Source: DAORHV01 sp964513925 (GTDB lineage: Bacteria; Patescibacteriota; Gracilibacteria; Peribacterales; Peribacteraceae). From it: DNA of 64,000 bases. Position numbers and translations under genes: made by a program. Location of the stretch: the NCBI GenBank assembly GCA_964513925.1, contig CAZENR010000006.1:24508-88507 (forward strand), read 5' to 3'. Positions 41,716 through 48,997 of this stretch are shown piece by piece. The notes under the pieces were generated by a model, which made no database searches, was not told where the DNA came from, and worked only from the letters and a program-made list of their open reading frames with translations. Position 1 is the stretch's first letter; each line of letters starts with the position of its first letter.

Positions 41716-42960
41716 ATGCCGACCATTCCGGCTTGTCCTTCACCGGCCCCTGCTTCGGCAATAGCACACATCGATGCCGACAGTTTCTTTGCATCGGTCT
41801 TGGTGCGCAAACATCCGCATTTGAAGGGCAAGCCGCTGCTTGCCATTGGCATGGGCGGAGGCTGCGTCATTGCCGCTACGTACGAGGCCAAGGCAAAAGG
41901 CGTAAAAACGGGTATGCCATTATTTGAAGCACGAAAGCTGGTACCCGGCGCCGTGGAAATGGCGTCGGACTTTGCCGAAACCGGCCTGGCATCGCAGCAA
42001 ATAGAGGACGTACTCAGAAACTACTGTCCGATCGTGGAGCAAATGTCCATCGACGAATGGTTTGTAGACCTCTCCGCCATGCAAGGAGGCGTCCCCAAAA
42101 ATACCGCTGCATGGTCCTGCGGCGTGCAACGAGATGTTCTGCGGAAAACAGCCCTCTCCGTATCGGTAGGCGTGGCACCCAGCAAGACGCTGGCAAAAAT
42201 GGCCAGTGAGTATCGTAAGCCCGCCGGCGTCACTGCAGTGCATATGCATGACATCGAACGCTTTCTGCGCGACAGGTCTGCGGCGGCTATTCCCGGTATC
42301 GGTAAAAACAGAAAGCAGCATGCAGATATGTACGGATGGCTCACTGCATGGGACTTTGCCAATGCCGACAGCGAGCTTGTACGCAAGGTGTGCGGTCGTC
42401 CAGGATGGGACCTGCAACGCGAGCTAAAAGGTGAACGTGTGTATTTTCTGGTATCCGAGCCGACTGCGCCGAAATCCATTTCCCGTTGCCGGACGTTTAG
42501 CGCAACGGCCGATATGTATGAACTGCGTGCTCACATGCTAAGACACCTGGAATACACGGTATTAAAAATGCGCAGACAAGGACTGGGGTGCGCAATCGTC
42601 TGCGTATCGCTGCGAGATAAGGATTTCTACCGCAGCGGAACATGTCGGCGCCTGCAGCGGCAGTGCGTAACTGAAGCGGATATTCTGCCGGAGGCGTTGC
42701 GCTGCCTAGACGCAGCTGTGCAGCCCGGCAAGCGCTATAACCAGGTAAGCCTGGGGTTATACGAGCTTACTCCGGCCGGAGAGCGTCAGTATTCGCTGTT
42801 CGAAGACCCAAACGATGAGGAGCGAGACGAAAGCGTGCAGCAGGCATTGGATAGCATCCATGAGCGATTCGGTCGCGATGCGGTCACGCGGGCCACGGCA
42901 TTACGCGTTGCCAGTGGAACGACGCGCGGGTTGGACTTGCCGACAGCGGAAGTCCGTTGA
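41716..42960 (+). CDS. Y-family DNA polymerase (DinB/UmuC type)
   Basis: Error-prone translesion polymerase of 414 residues. Catalytic motifs are IAHIDADSFFASV (first aspartate), the ATYEAKAKGVKTGM block and MSIDEWFVDLS (D-E pair). They are followed by SVSVGVAPSKTLAKMAS, the helix-hairpin-helix thumb (AAAIPGIGKNRKQHADMYG) and a little-finger domain (SISRCRTFSATADMYELRAHML). It lies 30 bases downstream of lexA, so induction by DNA damage is expected. The C-terminus (ERQYSLFEDP) resembles a beta-clamp binding peptide (QxxLF). Confidence 0.92.
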   Translation: MPTIPACPSPAPASAIAHIDADSFFASVLVRKHPHLKGKPLLAIGMGGGCVIAATYEAKAKGVKTGMPLFEARKLVPGAVEMASDFAETGLASQQIEDVLRNYCPIVEQMSIDEWFVDLSAMQGGVPKNTAAWSCGVQRDVLRKTALSVSVGVAPSKTLAKMASEYRKPAGVTAVHMHDIERFLRDRSAAAIPGIGKNRKQHADMYGWLTAWDFANADSELVRKVCGRPGWDLQRELKGERVYFLVSEPTAPKSISRCRTFSATADMYELRAHMLRHLEYTVLKMRRQGLGCAIVCVSLRDKDFYRSGTCRRLQRQCVTEADILPEALRCLDAAVQPGKRYNQVSLGLYELTPAGERQYSLFEDPNDEERDESVQQALDSIHERFGRDAVTRATALRVASGTTRGLDLPTAEVR

Positions 42961-42992
42961 CGAAGCGGCAGAAAAGCAACAATGATGAGTGC

Positions 42993-44027
42993 ATGCATTC
43001 TCCCAAGCACCAATGGTCGGTGCTGTCACACCAGCGGCATGCATGGGATAGATGGTATGAAATGAAGGGATTACGCAAAATTGGGAGATGGATTTCCAGT
43101 AACCCTGCCAATCTGATTGCACAACGTCGGTGGCTGTACTGGGCGCCGCCGCCGGAAGTGATACATTTTCCGTCCATGCTTTTAACCCAAGAACGGCATT
43201 TGCTGTATTGGTTGGCGCTACATTACTACACGGGATCGGGTGCGCTGGTAGACGCGGGCAGTTTTCTGGGGGGATCATTTTATACGCTTGCAGCGGGCAT
43301 TCACCGCAGTCTGTTGCCTCCGGAACGCAGGAAAGTGGAATGCTATGACACATTCATAGCCAACGATTACATGTGCAAGGCTTTTCCAGGCCATTTTCAG
43401 GGTATTGCGGCTGGGGAATCGTTTCGGCATAGGTTCGAGTCTCTCACCCAGAAATACGCCAAGTACCGCAGCGTACACGCGGGCAGCATCGAGACGGAAG
43501 GATGGAGCGGGGGGCCCATTGAGATAGCGGTATTGGATGTTCTGAAATCCTGGAAAACGAACGACAGTGTCTGTCGACAGTTCTTTCCTTCGGTATTGCC
43601 CGGAAGAGGGCTGATTATTCACCAGGACTACGTGCACGAGTGGTGCCCATGGATTCTTATCACCATGGAATACCTGCGCGAATACGTCACGCTTGCCGAT
43701 GTTGTTGTGACATCTGCCGTCTTCGTAGTTCGCAAGCAAATTCCGGTGCAGGCTACAAAGCAATGTAGCGAACGGATGCTGTCGCACGCGGACCAGCGTG
43801 AATTACTGCGACGTGCAAGCGCGCGTTTCCGAGGAACTGAGCGTGGCGTACTGGAATGCTGCCGAGCGCGCCTGCTGTTGTGGCAGGGCGACAACGATGG
43901 CGCGGCGGCGGCACTGGAAAAAGTACGGCGCGCATACGCTAACGACAGGCATGTGCAGTGGTGCGCGTTGGCCGTGCGCCGCTTCGCAGAAAGCGGTACG
44001 GGGTACGTTGGCAAAGGTGCGGTGTAG
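42993..44027 (+). CDS. class I SAM methyltransferase-like protein (TylF-like)
   Basis: About 344 residues. The N-domain has a motif-I-like loop ALVDAGSFLGGSFYTLAAGI, then KVECYDTFIANDYM, EIAVLDVLKSW, and VLPGRGLIIHQDYVHEWCPWILITMEYL with the acidic metal/catalytic region seen in TylF/macrocin-type O-methyltransferases. The C-terminal 80 residues look helical, TPR-like (VLECCRARLLLWQGDNDGAAAALEKV). The frame overlaps the polymerase stop (TTG at 42957), but the ATG at 42993 is preferred. It may belong to the lexA operon. The substrate is unknown. Confidence 0.65.
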   Translation: MHSPKHQWSVLSHQRHAWDRWYEMKGLRKIGRWISSNPANLIAQRRWLYWAPPPEVIHFPSMLLTQERHLLYWLALHYYTGSGALVDAGSFLGGSFYTLAAGIHRSLLPPERRKVECYDTFIANDYMCKAFPGHFQGIAAGESFRHRFESLTQKYAKYRSVHAGSIETEGWSGGPIEIAVLDVLKSWKTNDSVCRQFFPSVLPGRGLIIHQDYVHEWCPWILITMEYLREYVTLADVVVTSAVFVVRKQIPVQATKQCSERMLSHADQRELLRRASARFRGTERGVLECCRARLLLWQGDNDGAAAALEKVRRAYANDRHVQWCALAVRRFAESGTGYVGKGAV

Positions 44028-44030
44028 GGA

Positions 44031-46697
44031 TTAACCGATGTGCTTCAGGGCGTCTGCGATGCTGCGCAACTTTCCTTCGGCGTCGAGCAACTTCTGCTTC
44101 TCCGCTTTAACCAGATCTGCAGGAGCTTTGGCAACAAAGTGCTCATTCTCCAATTTGGCCTTCAGCCCCCGGACATACCCCTCCAAATTCTTCTGCTCTT
44201 TCAGTAGTCCATCCTTGGCTTTGCCGGCATCCACCAGGCCCGCAAGCGGCATATGCACTTCGGCGGCAGTAAGGAACGCACTTGCGACATCCTGGTGTTT
44301 TGCGGGCTTGGCATCGATATCCAGGCTTTCCAATTTCGCCAAACGCATGATGTGTTCACGCTGTGTTTGCAACATATCAGCATGCTTACGGCTGTGCACG
44401 ATTGCCGAAACCTTTTTGCCAGGCTCGACACCCTGATCGTTGCGCAGCTTGCGGATGGCGGTCACCACTTCGATCACTACGCTGAATGCCTCGAATGCAG
44501 CCAGGTCGCGGCGTTCACGTTTGGCCTCGGGCCAAGCCTCCTTCAGCAAGATTCCCGACTTGGCCGGCTTGATGTGGGCCCACAGCTCCTCAGTGACGAA
44601 TGGGCAGTACGGATGCAACAACTTCAGCACCCTGCGCAACACATGCACCAAGACAGCATGGTTGGCGCTGCCCTTGGAAAGCTCCAAGTACCAGTCGCAG
44701 AAGAAGTCCCACACGAACGAATAGAGCCGCTCGCCCACTTCGCTTAAGCGGTACTGACTCAGTCCGTCGCCCACGTCTTGCATGAGCAATTCCAGGCCGT
44801 GAAGCAACGCGCGGTCTGCAAGTGAGAGCGATGACATGTCCGGCAGCTTCTCAATGGAGCGCGGGTCGATGTTGGCGGCCTCGCACTGCATCAACACGAA
44901 GCGTGATGCATTCCACAGCTTGTTGATGAAATTGCGGTAGCCGGCGATTTTCTCCTCGTATAAACGAGAGTCTGCACCTGGGCTTTGACCCACGATCATG
45001 GAGAGGCGCAGCGCATCTGCGCCGTACTTGGCGATCATGTCGAGCGGATCGATCATGGTTTCCGGGTCGCTCTTGCTCATCTTGCGGCCATCGCGCGTGC
45101 GCACCAGACCATGCAGGTACACTGTCTCGAACGGAATTTGTCCGGTGGCGTAGGTGGTCATGAGGATCATGCGCGCCACCCAGAAGAACAAGATGTCATA
45201 ACCCGTTTCCATGACCTGTGTGGGATGGAATGCCTGGAAATCCGGGCTCATCTTCAGTATGTCCGCGAGCGTGAGGTCGTAGTTGTCGTGCAACTTGGGG
45301 TCGACGAGCGTGCTCCAAGTCCACAATGCCGAGCTGAACCAGGTGTCCAGCGTATCTGGATCCTGCTCCCAGCCTTCGCCTTCCGGAGGACGAACTCCTA
45401 CATACGTCTGCTCTCCTTTGTACCAAACCGGCACGCGATGTCCCCACCAGATCTGGCGGCTGATACACCAGTCGCGCAGGTTGTCTATCCAGTGGAAGTA
45501 CGTCTTGTTGAAACGCTCCGGGATGATGGTAATGGACCCGCCGTGCACGACTTCATGCATGATTTCCTTCAGGCTCATTTTCTGCTTCTTCCATGTCACA
45601 GCCTTGCGGTTGACGTCTATGAACCACTGTAATTTGATCTGCGGCTCTATGGTGCCGCCTCCGCGGCTGTTGGTAGCCTTGTTGTGAACGTACTTCGGGT
45701 CCACCTTTACCAGCAGCCCCTTCTTTTCCAGCTTTTCTATGATGAGCGGACGCGCCTTTTCAATGTGCATGCCCTCAAACTCACCGGCGATGGGCAGCAA
45801 TTTTCCCTGCGAATCGATAACCTGTTCTTTGTCTAGGCCGTGACGCTCGGCGATTTCGAAGTCGATCTGCGTATGCCAAGGCGTAATAGTCATGACGCCG
45901 GTACCGAATTCCGGGTCTACGGCGGTGTCTTTAATGATCGTTGCCCGGATGGGACCGTTGATCCATTCAAGCTCGATGGTTTGCCCGTGCTTGTACTTGC
46001 TGTAGCGCTTGTCATCCGGATGCATGACCACATACTTGTCGCCGAATTTGGTCTCCGGACGCACGGTGCCTATTTGAAACGGTCCGTACTGGAATGTGTA
46101 GAACGGCGATGCTTCCTCCACCCAGGAGATCTCATCGTCGGAAACGGTGGTTTGCAATTTCGGATCCCAGTTGACGATGCGGTGTCCACGGTAAATAAGC
46201 CCGTCGTCGTACATACTCTTAAATACCTCGTTCACGCAGCGGTTGAGCATGGGGTCCATGGTATAGCGCTCGCGGGTCCAGTCGCACGAGGAGCCCATTT
46301 TGCGCACCTGCGAACGGATGGTTCCCCGACTCTGCTCGACGAACTGTGCAATCTTGGCGACCAGTTTTTCGCGCCCCAATTCCTTACGCGGATCTTTCAT
46401 GCCGCCGTTCTTGAGCTGCTTAATGACCACATTCTCGGTCGCGATGGCCGCATGGTCTGTCCCGGGAACCCACAATGCTTCGCGCCCCTGCATGCGCGCG
46501 AAGCGAATGAAAATATCCTCCAGCGCCAACATGACCGCATGGCCAAGGTGCAACTGGCCAGTGGCGTTGGGCGGGGGCATGCCGATGGTGAACGGCTTCT
46601 TCTTCGTATTGACGTCGGCAACGAACGCACCGCTGTCTTCCCACATCTTGTAGATGCGGTCTTCGGTCGACTTTGGATCGTAGGCTTTTTCGAGCAT
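44031..46697 (-). CDS. valS: valyl-tRNA synthetase
   Basis: Class I aminoacyl-tRNA synthetase of 888 residues. Landmarks are the HIGH region PPPNATGQLHLGHAVMLALED, WVPGTDHAAIATE with the editing-domain approach, DWCISRQIWWGHRVPVWY, and DGRKMSKSDPETMIDPLDMI. The KMSKS loop continues DPET in place of the common KGNV. A C-terminal coiled coil (LEGYVRGLKAKLENEHFVAKAPADLV) typical of ValRS is present. A TACACT box lies 6 bases before the ATG, so the mRNA is probably leaderless. Confidence 0.96.
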   Translation of the reverse strand: MLEKAYDPKSTEDRIYKMWEDSGAFVADVNTKKKPFTIGMPPPNATGQLHLGHAVMLALEDIFIRFARMQGREALWVPGTDHAAIATENVVIKQLKNGGMKDPRKELGREKLVAKIAQFVEQSRGTIRSQVRKMGSSCDWTRERYTMDPMLNRCVNEVFKSMYDDGLIYRGHRIVNWDPKLQTTVSDDEISWVEEASPFYTFQYGPFQIGTVRPETKFGDKYVVMHPDDKRYSKYKHGQTIELEWINGPIRATIIKDTAVDPEFGTGVMTITPWHTQIDFEIAERHGLDKEQVIDSQGKLLPIAGEFEGMHIEKARPLIIEKLEKKGLLVKVDPKYVHNKATNSRGGGTIEPQIKLQWFIDVNRKAVTWKKQKMSLKEIMHEVVHGGSITIIPERFNKTYFHWIDNLRDWCISRQIWWGHRVPVWYKGEQTYVGVRPPEGEGWEQDPDTLDTWFSSALWTWSTLVDPKLHDNYDLTLADILKMSPDFQAFHPTQVMETGYDILFFWVARMILMTTYATGQIPFETVYLHGLVRTRDGRKMSKSDPETMIDPLDMIAKYGADALRLSMIVGQSPGADSRLYEEKIAGYRNFINKLWNASRFVLMQCEAANIDPRSIEKLPDMSSLSLADRALLHGLELLMQDVGDGLSQYRLSEVGERLYSFVWDFFCDWYLELSKGSANHAVLVHVLRRVLKLLHPYCPFVTEELWAHIKPAKSGILLKEAWPEAKRERRDLAAFEAFSVVIEVVTAIRKLRNDQGVEPGKKVSAIVHSRKHADMLQTQREHIMRLAKLESLDIDAKPAKHQDVASAFLTAAEVHMPLAGLVDAGKAKDGLLKEQKNLEGYVRGLKAKLENEHFVAKAPADLVKAEKQKLLDAEGKLRSIADALKHIG

Positions 46698-46703
46698 GGA
46701 CGA

Positions 46704-46709
46704 AGTGTA
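46704..46709 (-). promoter_or_regulatory. -10 box of valS (leaderless type)
   Basis: TACACT on the minus strand, 6 bases before the valS ATG. TTCACG lies 17 bases further upstream. Confidence 0.6.
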
Positions 46710-46849
46710 GCGCCCGCCGGAAAAAACGTGAAGGAATTCGAACCGATCGAATCGTGTCCGAACCCAATCCCTTAGCCCAAGTAACGCGGTATCCGAAGTG
46801 AAAAAATGTAAGGAATTTTCTTATCGTACGTCTAGAAGAGGAGTAGAAT

Positions 46850-47317
46850 ATGACTCCAATGCATCATGTCGCATGCTCCGCATCGGCCACACGCGAGGCG
46901 CGCCAGCTCTCGTTGTTTAAGGAAGTAGGCAGTAACGTACGCACATGGGGTGCAGACGTGGTGCAGGCAGACATCAAAGACCCCATCGACAAAGGCAACT
47001 ACCCGCGGGCGGTTGCCGGCGCCGGCATTGCCGTAGCCAGCACGGTATTCGAATTAAGCGACTACCTCATTGCCGGAGTTGTAGACAAGAAGCTGGAGGC
47101 ACCTGGTGCCGGGATTATGCCTCGCATGCGCCGCGATACTGCAGAGCTGCTGGGCGATGCAGTACGACTACGTCCATTCAAGACGGTAGCCAACCTACTG
47201 CGCTTGCCGGGCAGCCTGATTATGGACACGGCGGAAACAGTTACCGGAATCGAACATAGGCCCCAAGGCATCGCAAGCGCAGTACGTAGCCAATCCGAAG
47301 CCGTATTACGCAACTAA
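46850..47317 (+). CDS. small protein of unknown function
   Basis: A 155-residue protein with one moderately hydrophobic segment (YPRAVAGAGIAVASTVFELSDYLIAGVV) and a basic C-terminal half (PRMRRDTAELLGDAVRLRPFKTVANLLRLPGSLIM). No family was recognised. The start is uncertain. AGAGGAG lies 7 bases before the ATG at 46850 as a possible Shine-Dalgarno site. A TAGAAT box directly abuts that ATG and would instead favour the ATG at 46859 on a leaderless mRNA. The stop overlaps the next start by one base. Confidence 0.65.
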   Translation: MTPMHHVACSASATREARQLSLFKEVGSNVRTWGADVVQADIKDPIDKGNYPRAVAGAGIAVASTVFELSDYLIAGVVDKKLEAPGAGIMPRMRRDTAELLGDAVRLRPFKTVANLLRLPGSLIMDTAETVTGIEHRPQGIASAVRSQSEAVLRN

Positions 47318-47517
47318 TGAACGTATTCTCCATTTCGCAGGAACAACGTCTACTACGTCTGAATACGCCTGCCGAGGGTATTGCAGCCCTGCCCGAGCCT
47401 GTTTCGGCGGTGGTTGCTGGCATCAACTGGACCAATGTCTTACTTGTTGGCGGGGTGGTGGTGCTGGGCATAGGAGCCGCCAGGTATGCTATGCGGAAGT
47501 TGCTTGGAAACGCGTGA
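47317..47517 (+). CDS. single-span membrane mini-protein
   Basis: A 66-residue protein with a C-terminal membrane span (WTNVLLVGGVVVLGIGAARYAM) and a short basic end. The ATG overlaps the stop of the previous gene (TAATG), so the two are translationally coupled. No family was recognised. Confidence 0.65.
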   Translation: MNVFSISQEQRLLRLNTPAEGIAALPEPVSAVVAGINWTNVLLVGGVVVLGIGAARYAMRKLLGNA

Positions 47518-47546
47518 AAGGATTTTGAGAAAAATGAGAAATATGA

Positions 47547-47552
47547 TATACT
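47547..47552 (+). promoter_or_regulatory. -10 box of the 88-residue gene (leaderless type)
   Basis: TATACT, preceded after 16 bases by TTGAGA (47525-47530) and followed after 6 bases by the ATG at 47559. It is one of the clearest leaderless promoters in the window. Confidence 0.7.
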
Positions 47553-47558
47553 GGCTTG

Positions 47559-47825
47559 ATGTCCCCGAACCTGCCACCAGCACCTTCGCTACCGCAAGCC
47601 CCAAACGGGCTCCCGGCTTCGCCGAATGCGCTGCCGTTGCCCAATGCAATGAGTGGCACGCCGGACTTGCTGCAAGCCAGCGGCGCACGGGTAGATGGCA
47701 TCGCCGGTGCGCTGAAAGCAACGGGTAACGGACTCCTCTCGCTGCTCGGCCCGGTGGCCGTACTGGGCCTGACATGGCTTGGCTTAAAAACCATCGTGCT
47801 GGGAAAGAATCCCCTAAAGTCTTAA
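47559..47825 (+). CDS. proline-rich single-span membrane mini-protein
   Basis: An 88-residue protein. The first 30 residues are rich in proline, leucine and asparagine (PNLPPAPSLPQAPNGLPASP). A membrane span follows (GLLSLLGPVAVLGLTWLGLKTIVL) with a short basic end. The layout (soluble N-terminus, C-terminal span, basic tail) is like the 66-residue neighbour. No family was recognised. Its own -10 box lies 6 bases upstream. Confidence 0.65.
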   Translation: MSPNLPPAPSLPQAPNGLPASPNALPLPNAMSGTPDLLQASGARVDGIAGALKATGNGLLSLLGPVAVLGLTWLGLKTIVLGKNPLKS

Positions 47826-47827
47826 GC

Positions 47828-47833
47828 TAGAAT
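47828..47833 (+). promoter_or_regulatory. -10 box of the FmdB-like gene (leaderless type)
   Basis: TAGAAT followed by 6 bases and the ATG at 47840. Confidence 0.6.
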
Positions 47834-47839
47834 ACATCT

Positions 47840-48115
47840 ATGCCTACGTTCCACTTTGCCTGCCTGGGATGCAAAGCCGAGTTCGATATGAAGCTGCCAT
47901 TCGGCAGCAAAGACATGCCTGCATGTCCGACCTGCTTGAAAAAAGATGTGCAGAAAATCATCAAGCCGCCTGTCATCAGCTTTAAAGGAACGGGATTCTA
48001 TAAGACCGATAGCAGGCAACAACCCGCAGCGACAAAGAATGCATCTCCCGCAGCCGATGCTGCAACCAAGCCCGCAAGCGCGTCCACGCCACCCTCCCCC
48101 ACCAAGAATGCCTAA
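47840..48115 (+). CDS. FmdB-family zinc-ribbon protein
   Basis: A 91-residue protein. The N-terminal half is the FmdB/CxxC_CxxC_SSSS ribbon: FHFACLGCKAEFDM and MPACPTCLKKDVQKIIKPP, with two CxxC pairs, ending in the usual SFKGTGFYKTD. The C-terminal half is an alanine/proline/serine tail. Such proteins are widespread small putative regulators with no firm role. The stop overlaps the channel gene by 8 bases. Confidence 0.88.
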   Translation: MPTFHFACLGCKAEFDMKLPFGSKDMPACPTCLKKDVQKIIKPPVISFKGTGFYKTDSRQQPAATKNASPAADAATKPASASTPPSPTKNA

Positions 48116-48944
48116 GCCTAAACTCTCCGTCGTCACCACCGCCGTCGATAACTTGGTGCAAATGTCGTACGTGCAGCTGTTCATGGTCTACGGATGCGGC
48201 ATTTTGGCATGCGCGGTGGGATACTGGTCTTTGTACAGCTACTTTCCGGGGCACGGCCCCACCATTCCCGCAGGCGAACCATGGGAAACGGCGCTGAATG
48301 CAATCTACTTCAGTCTGGTAACGGCGCTTTCCATAGGTTATGGAGATATTGTGCCCATGGGTGCATCTAAGATTCTGGCGATGGCCGAAGCGATGGGAGC
48401 GTTGTTCGTGTTCGGCATTTTGGTAAGCAAACCCATTTCCTACCGCCAAGAAGTAGCCTTGTCGCAGGTGCACATGCTCACCTTTAACCAGGCGGTGAAG
48501 AGCGTTCGCGAGACACTCTTCGTGCTGAGGAGGGATTTGCAAACCATTTCCGAGCACGCCAAGGAACACGGCACATTGACCAAGCGAGACTGGAGAAATT
48601 TGGTGGCCGCATACCGCCAGTACTGCATCACCGTAGAGTCGATCCAAGAGTTCTACTCGAAGGGGAAAAGCAATATTTACGAAATCTCTGCAAAACGAGA
48701 GCTTATGCTGATCGATGCGGTACAGCGAACGGTGGAGCGCATCGGCGAAACGCTGCAGGCGCTCAAAGCAGCCGGCATCGCCCACCAGGAACACAAAGAG
48801 GCACATGAAGAACTGCAATGGATGCGCAAAATCAATGCGGCTTCACTGCCGCGCTGGCAACGCAAGTCTCCGCACAGAAACGGTGCCAAGCTGGAAAAAC
48901 TGCTGTCGACCGCAGACAAGCTGTCGGATTTGATGAAAGAGTAA
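48108..48944 (+). CDS. two-span potassium-channel-like protein
   Basis: A 278-residue protein. Membrane span 1 is LFMVYGCGILACAVGYWSLYSYF. The pore loop AIYFSLVTALSIGYGDIVP has the selectivity filter SIGYGD (TVGYGD in canonical K+ channels). Span 2 is ILAMAEAMGALFVFGILV. The cytoplasmic part of about 170 residues is helical and charged (VRETLFVLRRDLQTISEHAKEHG ... AVQRTVERIGETLQALK) and has no RCK/TrkA nucleotide-binding motif. The ATG at 48108 lies inside the end of the FmdB gene. Ion-channel function is inferred from the filter. Confidence 0.85.
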   Translation: MPKPKLSVVTTAVDNLVQMSYVQLFMVYGCGILACAVGYWSLYSYFPGHGPTIPAGEPWETALNAIYFSLVTALSIGYGDIVPMGASKILAMAEAMGALFVFGILVSKPISYRQEVALSQVHMLTFNQAVKSVRETLFVLRRDLQTISEHAKEHGTLTKRDWRNLVAAYRQYCITVESIQEFYSKGKSNIYEISAKRELMLIDAVQRTVERIGETLQALKAAGIAHQEHKEAHEELQWMRKINAASLPRWQRKSPHRNGAKLEKLLSTADKLSDLMKE

Positions 48945-48951
48945 GACACGC

Positions 48952-48984
48952 AAAAAACGGCGACCGTTTCTACTTGGTCGCCGT
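48952..48984. terminator. bidirectional terminator between the channel gene and pnp
   Basis: ACGGCGACC / GGTCGCCGT stem. The A run on its left becomes a T run on the minus strand, so it is strongest for pnp. Confidence 0.9.
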
Positions 48985-48997
48985 CTTGTGTCGTGAT

